From Flavobacterium sp. (GTDB lineage Bacteria; Bacteroidota; Bacteroidia; Flavobacteriales; Flavobacteriaceae), in assembly GCF_035195345.1 (NCBI RefSeq), contig NZ_CP136574.1, positions 310,001 through 374,000 of the forward strand: a stretch of 64,000 nucleotides of DNA, in the 5' to 3' direction. A program made the position numbers and the translations under genes. Below, piece by piece: positions 16,501-25,948 of the stretch; positions within the stretch are counted from its first letter, which is position 1; each line of letters starts with the position of its first letter. The notes below the pieces were generated by a model. That model was given only the letters and a program-made list of their open reading frames with translations. It did not search any database and was not told the DNA's origin.

Positions 16501-19186
16501 TGCTGTTTTATTACTTATTTTATTAGGGTATTTAGGTATTCTTTTTTTTATTGCACATTGGGCAGAAAAAAAAGAAAATGTTAAATGGACTAATAATTCG
16601 TACATCTATTCTTTATCATTAGCTGTGTATTGTACGGCTTGGACGTATTATGGAAGTATAGGAGTGGCCGCCAATTCAGGACTTAGCTATTTGCCTATTT
16701 ACATCGGTCCCATTATTATTATTCCAGCTTGGATTATCATTTTAAAGAAAATTATTCGCATTTCTCGTGTGAATAAAATTTCAAGTATTGCTGATTTTAT
16801 TTCGCTTCGTTATGGTAACAGCCGTTTTTTAGGAGCAATTGTTACTGTAGTTTGTTTGGTTGGAATTTTACCTTATATAGCACTCCAATTGAAAGCTATT
16901 TCTGAAACGTTTCATATTGTTACTAAAACCAACTTAAGTTCCTATATTTTTGATGATACAACTACCTATGTTGCTGTGGCTTTAGCTCTTTTTGCCTCAT
17001 ATTATGGAACACGCTATGTGGATGCTTCGGAAAAAAGAAAAGGAATTGTTACCGCAGTTGCTTTAGAAAGTATATTGAAATTAGTTTTCTTTTTAATTAT
17101 TGGAATTTATGTAACTTTCTTTGTGTTTGATGGTTATGATGATATTTATGCCCAAGCTTCGTTGTTAGATAACTTTAAAGAAAAAAATACCATTGGAGGT
17201 TTAGAACAAGGTTTAAATTGGTTTTTCCTTAGTATGGTTTCTTTATTTGCGATTTTTTTATTGCCACGTCAATTTCAAATGGCAATTGTTGAAAATAACA
17301 GAGAACGCCATATTAAGACTGCTATTTGGTTGTTTCCTCTTTATCTTTTACTTTTCAATTTATTTGTATATCCAATCGCTTGGGGTGGAAATGTGTTATT
17401 TGAAGGTAAAAATGTCAACGCCGACACCTATTCGCTGTTAATTCCTCAATTTTTTGATAACAAAACTTTGACTGTTTTGGTTTTTCTAGGTGGATTTTCA
17501 GCAGCAATTTCTATGATTGTAGTTTCAAGTATCAGTTTATCTACTATGCTGAGTAACAATTTGTTAATTCCCTATTCGTTTTTAGGAAAATTAAGAAATG
17601 AAGAACAAATCATCAACAATAAAAAAATTGTCAACATTCGTAAAATAGGCATTTTTTCATTAATTATTGGGGCGTATTTCATTTACCGATTCTTTGCATT
17701 AGATTATAATTTAGTTTCTATCGGTTTAATTTCTTTTGTAATAATTGCTCAATTAGCGCCAGCATTTTTTGGAGCCATTTTTTGGAGAAGAGGGTCAAGA
17801 ATGGGGGCAATCTATGGAATTTTGATTGGCTTTTTAATCTGTATTTATACTTTACTTTTGCCTTATACTATAGGATTGACTAACGGCGAAAGTTCTTTTA
17901 TTGCTGAAGGTTTTATGAAAATAGGCTTGTTAAAACCCTTTCAGCTTTTCGGATTAGATTACTTGCAACCTGTGCCTCATGCTTTATTTTGGAGTATGTT
18001 GTTTAATACTTTAACCTATTTTGCGGTTTCGGTTAGTTTTAAGGGAAATTATCGTGAACGTAATTATGCTGAAATGTATGTAGATATTGACAAATACAGC
18101 ACCAATCACGAAAATGCTTTTGTTTGGAAAGGAACTGCATACACAAGAGATATTGAAAAAGTATTGATTCGATTTTTAGGAGAAGAACGAACAAAACGCG
18201 CCATGAATATTTTCAACGTGAAATACAATGTTGATAAAAATCAAGAACTAGCTGATGCGAGATTGGTAAAATTTGCTGAAAATTTACTTACTGGACACAT
18301 CGGAACGGCTTCTGCTCGAATTTTAATTTCAAGTGTTGTAAAAGAAGAGAAAATTACATTGCCTGAAGTTTTGAAAATATTAGAAGAATCGAAAGAAAAT
18401 ATCACTATTAACAAAAAATTGACTGAAACTTCAAATCAACTTCAAAAAATTACCTCCGAATTACAAAAAGCAAACGAAACGTTGATTCGAAAAGATGTTC
18501 AGAAAGATGAATTTTTAGATACCGTAACGCACGAACTTCGTACACCAATTACCGCTATTCGGGCAGCAAGTGAAATTTTGCATGATGACGACGAAATTCC
18601 AGAAGAATTAAAAAAACAGTTTTTGCAAAATATTATTTCAGAATCTGATCGATTGAATCGTTTGATTGATAAGATTTTAGATTTAGAAAAATTTGAAACA
18701 GGAAAACAAACCATTCATCCTACAGAAAATAACCTAATTGAAACTATTGAACATTCGATTGAACCTTTACAACAATTGATTAAAAACAAGAAAATCAGTA
18801 TTTATGTAGAAAGTAAAGACACTCTTTTTGCGTTTTACGATGAAGATCGAATCATTCAAGTGGTTACAAATTTGCTTTCTAATGCCATTAAATTTTGTCC
18901 TGAAAGTGAAGGTTTAATTACCATTCAAGTAAAAAAAGAAGATGATTTTGTGATAACTTCTGTTCAAGATAACGGAAAAGGTATCAATCCTAACGATTTT
19001 GACATTATATTTGACAAATTTTATCAAGCTTCCAATCAGAATTTTAAAAAACCTGTTGGTAGCGGATTAGGATTGGCTATTTGCAAACAAATTATAGAAC
19101 ATCATAAAGGTAAAATTTGGGTAGAATCAAGTATAAAAGGTGCTTGTATTGTATTCACTTTACCAGTAAAAAATATTGAAATTTAA
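16493..19186 (+). CDS. Sodium:solute symporter-histidine kinase fusion (CbrA-like sensor)
   Basis: 897 residues. An SSS-family transporter domain with about 13 spans (residues 1-530) includes YCTAWTYYGSIGVAANSG and WRRGSRMGAIYGI. A linker with coiled-coil character (about 630-665) leads to a HisKA domain with phospho-accepting His680 in TVTHELRTPITAIR. The HATPase domain has N box NLLSNAIKFCP, G1 QDNGKGINP, F box FDKFYQ and G2 GSGLGLAICKQI. It probably senses, perhaps while transporting, a carboxylate and signals to the response regulator encoded 6 bases downstream. The architecture matches CbrA-type kinases. The acetyl- and propionyl-CoA synthetases nearby suggest control of short-chain acid use. 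Confidence 0.9.
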   Translation: MNSAVLLLILLGYLGILFFIAHWAEKKENVKWTNNSYIYSLSLAVYCTAWTYYGSIGVAANSGLSYLPIYIGPIIIIPAWIIILKKIIRISRVNKISSIADFISLRYGNSRFLGAIVTVVCLVGILPYIALQLKAISETFHIVTKTNLSSYIFDDTTTYVAVALALFASYYGTRYVDASEKRKGIVTAVALESILKLVFFLIIGIYVTFFVFDGYDDIYAQASLLDNFKEKNTIGGLEQGLNWFFLSMVSLFAIFLLPRQFQMAIVENNRERHIKTAIWLFPLYLLLFNLFVYPIAWGGNVLFEGKNVNADTYSLLIPQFFDNKTLTVLVFLGGFSAAISMIVVSSISLSTMLSNNLLIPYSFLGKLRNEEQIINNKKIVNIRKIGIFSLIIGAYFIYRFFALDYNLVSIGLISFVIIAQLAPAFFGAIFWRRGSRMGAIYGILIGFLICIYTLLLPYTIGLTNGESSFIAEGFMKIGLLKPFQLFGLDYLQPVPHALFWSMLFNTLTYFAVSVSFKGNYRERNYAEMYVDIDKYSTNHENAFVWKGTAYTRDIEKVLIRFLGEERTKRAMNIFNVKYNVDKNQELADARLVKFAENLLTGHIGTASARILISSVVKEEKITLPEVLKILEESKENITINKKLTETSNQLQKITSELQKANETLIRKDVQKDEFLDTVTHELRTPITAIRAASEILHDDDEIPEELKKQFLQNIISESDRLNRLIDKILDLEKFETGKQTIHPTENNLIETIEHSIEPLQQLIKNKKISIYVESKDTLFAFYDEDRIIQVVTNLLSNAIKFCPESEGLITIQVKKEDDFVITSVQDNGKGINPNDFDIIFDKFYQASNQNFKKPVGSGLGLAICKQIIEHHKGKIWVESSIKGACIVFTLPVKNIEI

Positions 19187-19192
19187 AAGAAG

Positions 19193-19555
19193 ATGAAGAA
19201 GATTTTAATTGTAGACGACGAACCAAACATCGTAATGACGCTCGAATATACCTTCAAAAAAAGCAATTACGAAGTTTTTATAGCACGTGACGGACAAGAA
19301 GCATTAGACATTTTAAAAACTAATTTCCCCGATGTGATTATTTTAGATATTATGATGCCTATGGTTGATGGTTTTGCTACTTTAGAACAAATTAGAAAAC
19401 ACGCTAATTTACAACATACCAAAGTTTTATTCTTATCCGCAAAAAACAAAGAAAGCGATATTGAAAAAGGATTAGCTCTAGGCGCCGATGCTTACATGAC
19501 GAAGCCGTTTTCGATTAAGAAAGTAGTGGAGCAAGTGGAGGAGTTGTTGAATTAA
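19193..19555 (+). CDS. Receiver-only response regulator
   Basis: 120 residues, a single CheY-like receiver domain. The acidic pocket is DDE (8-10), the phosphorylated residue is Asp52 (VIILDIMMPM), the switch residues lie in LFLSAKNKE, and the conserved Lys is in YMTKPFS. There is no DNA-binding or enzymatic output domain. It must act through protein contacts or as part of a phosphorelay with the adjacent kinase. It starts 6 bases after the kinase stop. Lack of an output domain means the final regulator is elsewhere. Confidence 0.9.
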   Translation: MKKILIVDDEPNIVMTLEYTFKKSNYEVFIARDGQEALDILKTNFPDVIILDIMMPMVDGFATLEQIRKHANLQHTKVLFLSAKNKESDIEKGLALGADAYMTKPFSIKKVVEQVEELLN

Positions 19556-19572
19556 CTAAATTCATAGTTAAA

Positions 19573-20154
19573 ATGATCGAAGTAGAATTTAAAAAGTTTT
19601 GGAATAGTAATTTTAACCAAACTATCCCATTAAGCTACCTTTTTAAAGAAGTTTATCATGAAAGATGGCTAAGATTTCATAGCTTACCAGATTCGAAAAG
19701 ATATCCTGAAAGCGATATTGAGATGAATATTATATTGCAAAGATATAATCAAATATTTTCTGAAATTTATAATGAAAACGAAGAAATCTATTTAGTTCAT
19801 ACTAATATAACTCATAATGATGAAAAATTTGAATTATTAAATTTTCACCCTGAATTAAATTTTAAAAAAAGTTGCTCATTTAAATTAGAAATGTATTTTC
19901 CTAATGACTTTGATAATGATGCAATATTAGAAGTCTTTGTAAGTAGAAAATGTTGGAATTTAATTTCATACAATGAAATTTTGAAAGAAATTGTTAACGA
20001 TATTTCAAGGTTTTTTTTTATTTCATTAGATAGTAAAATTATAGTAGCTCCTTATGATGGAGGAATTGATATTATCTTAAAATCAGAAACTGATAAAGCT
20101 ATACTTACAAAAAAATATAAAAATTGGATTTCAAAACGTATTGATAAATTGTAA
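19573..20154 (+). CDS. DUF3885 domain-containing protein
   Basis: 193 residues, soluble and acidic. RWLRFHSLPDSKRYPESDIE near the N-terminus and the C-terminal DSKIIVAPYDGGIDIILKS are features I associate with DUF3885 proteins. Function is unknown; members are often scattered as singletons and have been linked to immunity-type genes. It lies between the response regulator and the acyl-CoA synthetases but does not obviously belong to that pathway. Its AT-rich, Asn-rich character resembles the accessory genes further right, so it may be a later insertion. Confidence 0.6.
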   Translation: MIEVEFKKFWNSNFNQTIPLSYLFKEVYHERWLRFHSLPDSKRYPESDIEMNIILQRYNQIFSEIYNENEEIYLVHTNITHNDEKFELLNFHPELNFKKSCSFKLEMYFPNDFDNDAILEVFVSRKCWNLISYNEILKEIVNDISRFFFISLDSKIIVAPYDGGIDIILKSETDKAILTKKYKNWISKRIDKL

Positions 20155-20263
20155 TTCTTTAAACGCTAAACAATCTATACCTATTTAGCAATATTAATTC
20201 ATTTGGCATTATTTTATTCTTTAAATTTACTAAAGAAAAAATAACACAAACCGAAATATTCAA

Positions 20264-22159
20264 ATGAATTATTACGAATTTTATAAAAAAAGTAACGAAT
20301 CAGCAATAGACTTCTGGAAAGAACAATCTCAAAACATTGCGTGGTTTTCAAATCCAAGTACAATTTTATCTAACGATTCGAATGATTACCCATTATGGTT
20401 TGCAGACGGAGAACTTAATGCTTGTTACTTAGCAATAGATAAACACATAGAAGATGGCTTTGGAGAACAAGTTGCTATTATTTATGACTCACCCGTTACA
20501 CAAACTGTAAAAAAGTATACATTTAACGAAGTTAAAACCGAAGTTGCAAAATTAGCTGGTGGTTTACTTTCATTGGGATTAGAAAAAGGCGATACCGCTG
20601 TAATTTATATGCCAATGATTCCTCAAGCCGCTTTTGCTATGTTAGCTTGTGCTCGAATAGGAGTAACGCATTCGGTAGTTTTTGGAGGGTTTGCACCGCA
20701 TGAATTAGCTATTCGTATTGACGATTGCGAGCCTAAAGCCATTATTACCGCTTCTTCAGGAATTGAAATCGACCGATTAATTGCTTACAAACCTTTAGTT
20801 GACGAAGCTATCGAATTAGCCCATCACAAACCTGAAAAGGTTGTAGTTTTCAATAGAAAATTAGGAGCAAGAGTTCCTTTTAAAAAATATGATGTTGATT
20901 ACGATGCTCTGGTTTATGGCTCAGAAGAAGCAGCTTGTGTTTCGGTAAATTCAGCTCATCCTTTGTATATTTTATACACTTCTGGAACAACTGGAAAACC
21001 AAAAGGAATTGTCAGAGATACAGGAGGTTATGTTACGGCACTTAAATTTTCAATGCAACATATTTACGATGCAAAAGAAGGTGAAGTGTTTTGGGCTGCT
21101 TCCGATGTGGGTTGGGTGGTAGGACATAGTTATATTGTTTACGGACCTTTAATTAATCGCAATACAACCATTCTTTTTGAAGGAAAACCAATTCGTACAC
21201 CAGATGCAAGTACTTTTTGGCGCGTAATTGCCGAACACAAAGTTAGCGTGATGTTTACCGCACCAACTGCCATTAGAGCTATTAAAAAAGAAGATCCAAA
21301 TGGCGAATTCATCAAACAATATGATTTATCGTGTTTACGAATTCAATTCTTAGCAGGAGAACGTTGTGATGTAGCTACTTTAGAATGGTATCGCGAACAT
21401 ATACCCGTTCCAGCAATCGACCATTGGTGGCAAACAGAATCGGGTTGGCCAATGATTGCTAATATGATGGGAGTGGAGTATTTGCCTATAAAACCAGGTT
21501 CTGCTGGAAAAGCTGTGACAGGTTATGATATCCGAATTTTTGGAGAAAATGGACAAGAATTAGGTCCAAATGAAGAAGGTTATGTAGTTATCAAATTACC
21601 TTTGCCTCCCGGAACTTTATTGGATTTATGGAAAGATAATGAACGTTTTAAATCAGGATATTTGAATAAATTTCCAGGGTATTATTTCTCTGGTGATGGC
21701 GGATTTAAAGACGAGGAAGATTATATTTTCATCACAGGTAGAGTAGATGACGTCATAAACGTTGCTGGTCACCGCCTTTCAACCGCTGAAATGGAAGAAA
21801 TTGTAGCCTCACATCACTCGGTTGCAGAATGTGCTGTAATTGGTATTAACGACGAATTAAAAGGCCAAATTCCATTAGCATTGGTTGTTGCAAAATCGGG
21901 AGAAGATATTGAACATTTCCAACTACAACACGAAGTTGTTAAATTAGTAAGAGAACAAATTGGAGCGGTTGCATCGTTACGGGATGTAGTTATGGTGCAA
22001 CGCTTACCTAAAACTCGTTCAGGAAAAATACTTCGAAAAATGATGCGTAGCATTGCCGATGGTGAAAACTTTCAAGTTCCTTCTACTATTGACGATGAAG
22101 CAATTATTGATGAAATTCGAGACGTTTTACAACATGATAAAATAGGTTGTTTTAAATAA
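20264..22159 (+). CDS. PrpE-like propionyl-CoA synthetase (AMP-forming)
   Basis: 631 residues, ANL superfamily, full length. The P-loop is LYTSGTTGKPKGIVRDTGGY; the RDTGGY continuation is typical of PrpE, whereas Acs enzymes have a different segment there. DHWWQTESGWPM and the catalytic lysine in PKTRSGKILRKMM are present. It would convert propionate (or a similar short acid) with ATP and CoA to the acyl-CoA in the cytoplasm. It is next to acetyl-CoA synthetase and downstream of the carboxylate-sensing kinase, forming a short-chain acid activation block. Substrate preference between propionate and acetate is inferred. Confidence 0.8.
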   Translation: MNYYEFYKKSNESAIDFWKEQSQNIAWFSNPSTILSNDSNDYPLWFADGELNACYLAIDKHIEDGFGEQVAIIYDSPVTQTVKKYTFNEVKTEVAKLAGGLLSLGLEKGDTAVIYMPMIPQAAFAMLACARIGVTHSVVFGGFAPHELAIRIDDCEPKAIITASSGIEIDRLIAYKPLVDEAIELAHHKPEKVVVFNRKLGARVPFKKYDVDYDALVYGSEEAACVSVNSAHPLYILYTSGTTGKPKGIVRDTGGYVTALKFSMQHIYDAKEGEVFWAASDVGWVVGHSYIVYGPLINRNTTILFEGKPIRTPDASTFWRVIAEHKVSVMFTAPTAIRAIKKEDPNGEFIKQYDLSCLRIQFLAGERCDVATLEWYREHIPVPAIDHWWQTESGWPMIANMMGVEYLPIKPGSAGKAVTGYDIRIFGENGQELGPNEEGYVVIKLPLPPGTLLDLWKDNERFKSGYLNKFPGYYFSGDGGFKDEEDYIFITGRVDDVINVAGHRLSTAEMEEIVASHHSVAECAVIGINDELKGQIPLALVVAKSGEDIEHFQLQHEVVKLVREQIGAVASLRDVVMVQRLPKTRSGKILRKMMRSIADGENFQVPSTIDDEAIIDEIRDVLQHDKIGCFK

Positions 22160-22161
22160 AG

Positions 22162-22213
22162 GCACGCTGATAAAACGGATTTGATAAATCGAAACGCTGA
22201 TTTTTATAGATTT
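22162..22213. repeat. Dispersed intergenic repeat, copy 2
   Basis: GCACGCTGATAAAACGGATT followed by AAACGCTGATTTTTATAGAT, closely matching the sequence at 11764-11816. A later part of the same gap (about 22267-22285) has CTATGTGCCTATGTGTTT, which recurs as a variant near 62240. The 225-base gap shows no convincing gene. Confidence 0.65.
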
Positions 22214-22384
22214 CCTATGTTAACTAAATATAGTGTAACGCCTACACATTCATTTATCATAAAGCTATGTGCCTATGTGTTTAATTTTCAGAAATATAGC
22301 ATATATAGTAATTTAGCAAAAAAATATGAAATTCAAAAAATAGATTGGTTATATTTACATTATCAATTAAAAAAAAACTAAAAA

Positions 22385-24292
22385 ATGAGTTATTACAAAA
22401 TACACGATTTAGAAAACTACTTTAAAATGTATAAGAAGTCGGTGCGCGAACCAAGAAAATTCTGGGATCGTATTGCTGATGAAAACTTTGTATGGTACCA
22501 AAAATGGGATAAAGTTTTTGAAGTAGACATGCAAGAAGCTAATTTTAAATGGTTTTTAAATGCAAAAGTTAACATCACTAAAAACTGTATCGACAGACAT
22601 TTAGCAAAAAGAGACGATAAAACCGCTATTATTTTTGAACCAAATGATCCAAGCGAAGCAGCACAACATATTTCTTATAACGAATTATATGTTCGTGTAT
22701 CTAAAATGGCAAATGTTTTGCGAGAACAAGGTATCAAAAAAGGCGATAGAGTTTGTATTTATTTACCAATGATTCCAGAATTAGCCGTTGCTGTTTTGGC
22801 TTGTGCTCGAATTGGAGCAATACATTCAGTAGTTTTTGCTGGTTTTTCATCTTCAGCAGTTGCTAGTCGTATTAATGATAGTGAATGTAAAATGGTAATT
22901 ACTTCTGACGGAAGTTATAGAGGTAATAAATCAATTGATTTAAAAGGAATTGTTGATGAAGCGTTAGAAAAATGTCCATGTGTTGAAACTGTTTTGGTTG
23001 TAAAAAGAACCAATACAGCTGTAACCATGAAAGAAGGTAGAGATTTGTGGTTACAACCGCTATTAGATGCCGCTATTGGAAACAATGTTGCTGAAATTAT
23101 GGATGCCGAAGATCCGTTATTTATTTTATATACTTCGGGTTCAACTGGAAAACCAAAAGGAATGGTACATTCAACCGCTGGTTACATGGTTTACACTGCT
23201 TACACCTTTAAAAACGTTTTCAATTATGAGGAAAATGATGTGTATTGGTGTACAGCAGATATTGGTTGGATTACAGGTCACTCTTATATTTTATACGGAC
23301 CACTTTTAAATGGCGCTACCACAGTGATTTTTGAAGGAGTACCCTCTTATCCAGACTTTAGTCGTTTTTGGGAAGTGATTGAAAAACATAAAATTACTCA
23401 GTTTTATACAGCTCCAACAGCAATTCGTGCATTGGCAAAAGAAAGTTTAGATTTTGTTCAAAAACATCCATTGAGTTCATTAAAAGTAATTGGTTCTGTT
23501 GGTGAACCCATTAACGAAGAAGCTTGGCACTGGTATAACGACCACGTAGGAGGAAAGCGCTGTCCGTTAGTAGACACTTGGTGGCAAACTGAAACTGGGG
23601 GAATTATGATTTCACCTATTCCGTTTGTAACACCTACCAAGCCAACGTATGCTTCATTACCATTACCAGGAATTCAGCCAGTTTTAATGGATGAATTACG
23701 TAATGAAATTGAAGGAAATCAAGTTACGGGAGCTTTGTGTATTAAATTCCCATGGCCATCCATGGCGAGAACCATTTGGGGTGATCACCAACGTTATAAA
23801 GAAACTTATTTCACAGCTTTTCCAGGAAAATATTTCACAGGAGATGGCGCTTTACGCGATGAAGTAGGGTATTATAGAATTACGGGTAGAGTAGATGATG
23901 TTATTATTGTTTCTGGACATAATTTAGGAACGGCTCCAATTGAAGATGCTATCAATGAACATCCAGCAGTAGCAGAAAGTGCAATTGTAGGATTCCCACA
24001 TGATATCAAAGGAAATGCATTATATGGTTTTGTAATTCTGAAAGAAACTGGAGAAAGTCGTGATAAAAATAATCTTGCAAAAGAGATTAATCAATTGATT
24101 TCTGATCAAATAGGTCCAATTGCAAAATTAGATAAAATACAGTTTGTGAGTGGTTTACCAAAAACACGTTCGGGTAAAATCATGCGCAGAATATTAAGAA
24201 AGATTGCTGAAGGTGACTTCTCTAACTTTGGAGACATCTCCACTTTATTAAATCCTGAAATAGTGGATGAAATTAAAGATGGCAAACTCTAG
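22385..24292 (+). CDS. acs: Acetyl-CoA synthetase (acetate-CoA ligase)
   Basis: 635 residues, normal Acs length. Motifs: LYTSGSTGKPKGMVHSTAGY (P-loop), WWQTETGGIMISPIP (acetate pocket, with the Trp that limits chain length), and the catalytic, acetylatable lysine in PKTRSGKIMRRILRKIA. It makes acetyl-CoA from acetate, ATP and CoA in the cytoplasm. It follows a related PrpE-like gene after a 225-base gap containing a dispersed repeat. It probably belongs to the regulon of the upstream symporter-kinase. A bidirectional terminator follows the gene. Confidence 0.92.
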   Translation: MSYYKIHDLENYFKMYKKSVREPRKFWDRIADENFVWYQKWDKVFEVDMQEANFKWFLNAKVNITKNCIDRHLAKRDDKTAIIFEPNDPSEAAQHISYNELYVRVSKMANVLREQGIKKGDRVCIYLPMIPELAVAVLACARIGAIHSVVFAGFSSSAVASRINDSECKMVITSDGSYRGNKSIDLKGIVDEALEKCPCVETVLVVKRTNTAVTMKEGRDLWLQPLLDAAIGNNVAEIMDAEDPLFILYTSGSTGKPKGMVHSTAGYMVYTAYTFKNVFNYEENDVYWCTADIGWITGHSYILYGPLLNGATTVIFEGVPSYPDFSRFWEVIEKHKITQFYTAPTAIRALAKESLDFVQKHPLSSLKVIGSVGEPINEEAWHWYNDHVGGKRCPLVDTWWQTETGGIMISPIPFVTPTKPTYASLPLPGIQPVLMDELRNEIEGNQVTGALCIKFPWPSMARTIWGDHQRYKETYFTAFPGKYFTGDGALRDEVGYYRITGRVDDVIIVSGHNLGTAPIEDAINEHPAVAESAIVGFPHDIKGNALYGFVILKETGESRDKNNLAKEINQLISDQIGPIAKLDKIQFVSGLPKTRSGKIMRRILRKIAEGDFSNFGDISTLLNPEIVDEIKDGKL

Positions 24293-24311
24293 TTTTTAGT
24301 TTTATTGGTTA

Positions 24312-24346
24312 AAAACTGCTTCAGCAATGGAGCAGTTTTTTTATTT
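24312..24346. terminator. Terminator after acs, shared with the convergent gene
   Basis: AAAACTGCT (24312-24320) pairs with AGCAGTTTT (24331-24339) around a 10-base loop, followed by a run of T on the plus strand; A-runs upstream give a U-tract on the minus strand as well. It sits between convergent genes. Confidence 0.8.
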
Positions 24347-24715
24347 TAATCTTAATCTTAATCTAGTAAAATAAATTCCCGCTAAAATCAAAAATGGAGT
24401 AGTGGAAGCCATTATTTTGTAATTCCAGCCTAAAATTCCTATCAAGAAGAAAAATAATACTAAAATTGATAATAATAAAACGGCTATATTATTTACTCTT
24501 TTATTTAATTTTTGATAAAAAACACCTGTTAAAAGCACTATTTGTGTGAGTAATCCCAATAAAATAATTGGATGCGTTAAATTTTGAAAAAGACTTTCTG
24601 TTTTTGAAAATATTTCAAATTCTGCGTGAAAAAGAAACATAGAATTACTTGGAGGCCATTCTAAATAACAAAATTGAAATGTAATTAATAATCCAAAATT
24701 TAGTAAACGATTCAT
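24341..24715 (-). CDS. Hypothetical four-span membrane protein
   Basis: 124 residues, strongly hydrophobic, with about four predicted membrane spans (near 1-20, 45-63, 70-92, 95-118). The C-terminus is basic (FTRLRLRLK). The start codon overlaps the stop of the upstream esterase gene (ATGA), so the two are probably cotranslated. I do not recognise a family; a small integral membrane protein of the flavobacterial core is the most that can be said. Confidence 0.7.
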   Translation of the reverse strand: MNRLLNFGLLITFQFCYLEWPPSNSMFLFHAEFEIFSKTESLFQNLTHPIILLGLLTQIVLLTGVFYQKLNKRVNNIAVLLLSILVLFFFLIGILGWNYKIMASTTPFLILAGIYFTRLRLRLK

Positions 24716-25329
24716 AATTTCAAGTAAGATTCAAGTATAGTTTTCATTTTTAAATATCCATTCAAATTTGGATGAACACCATCATCAGTAAATTTTTTAT
24801 CTAAACCAAAATTTTCATCTACCATTGGAGTATAGTAGTCGACAAATTTTATTTTTTCAATTAGGCAATAGGCTTCAATTAATACATTTAACTGTTTGAT
24901 TTTCTCAATGGGTTTTATTTTAGGATTCCAATAAAAGTCGCTTGCAGGAAGTATTGAGCAAAGAACTACTTCAATATTATTTTTTAATGCTTTTTCAACC
25001 ATTGAAACAATATTATTCATGATTTCTTCTATGGAAATTGGACCGTTATTTTCAGCAATATCATTGATTCCTGCTAAAATAATTACATATTTGGGTTCTA
25101 AATCAATGACATCATTTTGAAAACGTTCCTGAATTTGAGAAGTGGTTTGACTACTAATTCCTCTGTTAATATACTTATTTTGAGTAAAGAATGCAGAATC
25201 ATATTGTTGCCAAAATTCAGTAATAGAATCACCTATAAAAACAATTCGGTTACCATTATTTGGTAGTTTTAGTAATAGCTGATTTTCTATTGCATATTTT
25301 TCCAAGTACGCCCAATCGTTTTGCATCAT
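24712..25329 (-). CDS. SGNH/GDSL-family hydrolase
   Basis: 205 residues with all four SGNH blocks: block I FIGDSITEFW (nucleophile Ser), block II NRGISSQTT (Gly), block III LAGINDI (Asn), block V DDGVHPNLNGY (Asp, His). No signal peptide is visible, so it appears cytoplasmic. Relatives act as esterases, lipases or platelet-activating-factor acetylhydrolase-like enzymes; the substrate is not readable here. It lies 8 bases after the exonuclease gene stop and overlaps the next membrane gene, forming a minus-strand operon with the DUF294 gene. Confidence 0.85.
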   Translation of the reverse strand: MMQNDWAYLEKYAIENQLLLKLPNNGNRIVFIGDSITEFWQQYDSAFFTQNKYINRGISSQTTSQIQERFQNDVIDLEPKYVIILAGINDIAENNGPISIEEIMNNIVSMVEKALKNNIEVVLCSILPASDFYWNPKIKPIEKIKQLNVLIEAYCLIEKIKFVDYYTPMVDENFGLDKKFTDDGVHPNLNGYLKMKTILESYLKL

Positions 25330-25336
25330 TCAAAAA

Positions 25337-25945
25337 TTAAATCTCTAATTTTTTCTTAAGTTTCAAAAACAATAATGCCGTAATAAAAGCATCGCCACTT
25401 GCTGTATGTCGGTCCGATTTTCTTATTTTATAGATATCACATAATTCATCTAAAGAACTGAGTTGTTCTTGTGGTAAATATTTCAATTTCTGATACATAA
25501 CATCCGTATCCATTGCTTGATTTTTCAGTTTTCCAACTTCTAATCGTCCTAAGCCTTGATTAATCATTTCTATGTCAAAATCAACGTGATGACCAACTAA
25601 AGTGGCATCTTTGATAAAGTCTAAAAATCGAATAATAGCTTCGGCTTCTACAATTTTCTCCTCTTTACCTTCTTTTAAAATACCGTGAATAGGCACTGAT
25701 TCAGCTTTAAACACATCTTGTAACAAAAAAACTTCCATGAAATCACCAACGATTATTTGGTTATTTTCGATAGCCACCGCACCAATCGATAAAATTCGAT
25801 CCGTTCTGTAATCTAAACCAGTAGTTTCGCAATCAAATACTACAAAACGTTTCTTTTTATCTTGATTTTCATCAAAATGTGTAAGATACGTTTCCCAAAA
25901 TTTAGGATGATCTTTAACTATTTTCTTAAACCAATTGAACGTCAT
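25337..25945 (-). CDS. DnaQ-like 3'-5' exonuclease (DEDDh)
   Basis: 202 residues. Exo I motif FDCETTGLDYRTDRILSIGA, Exo II LVGHHVDFDIEM, Exo III DRHTASGDAFITALLF, so all DEDDh ligands are present. Such stand-alone exonucleases trim DNA or RNA 3' ends. It is separated by only 3 bases from a cNMP/CBS/DUF294 gene. This pairing of DUF294-type nucleotidyltransferase and DnaQ-like exonuclease near acs is also known in Proteobacteria, where both are linked to acetate metabolism loci. The shared task of the pair is unknown. Confidence 0.85.
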   Translation of the reverse strand: MTFNWFKKIVKDHPKFWETYLTHFDENQDKKKRFVVFDCETTGLDYRTDRILSIGAVAIENNQIIVGDFMEVFLLQDVFKAESVPIHGILKEGKEEKIVEAEAIIRFLDFIKDATLVGHHVDFDIEMINQGLGRLEVGKLKNQAMDTDVMYQKLKYLPQEQLSSLDELCDIYKIRKSDRHTASGDAFITALLFLKLKKKLEI

Positions 25946-25948
25946 ATT

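Noticed and set aside
22181..22381. 66-codon plus-strand frame between the two acyl-CoA synthetases
   Set aside because: Made of dispersed intergenic repeat sequence; implausible protein.
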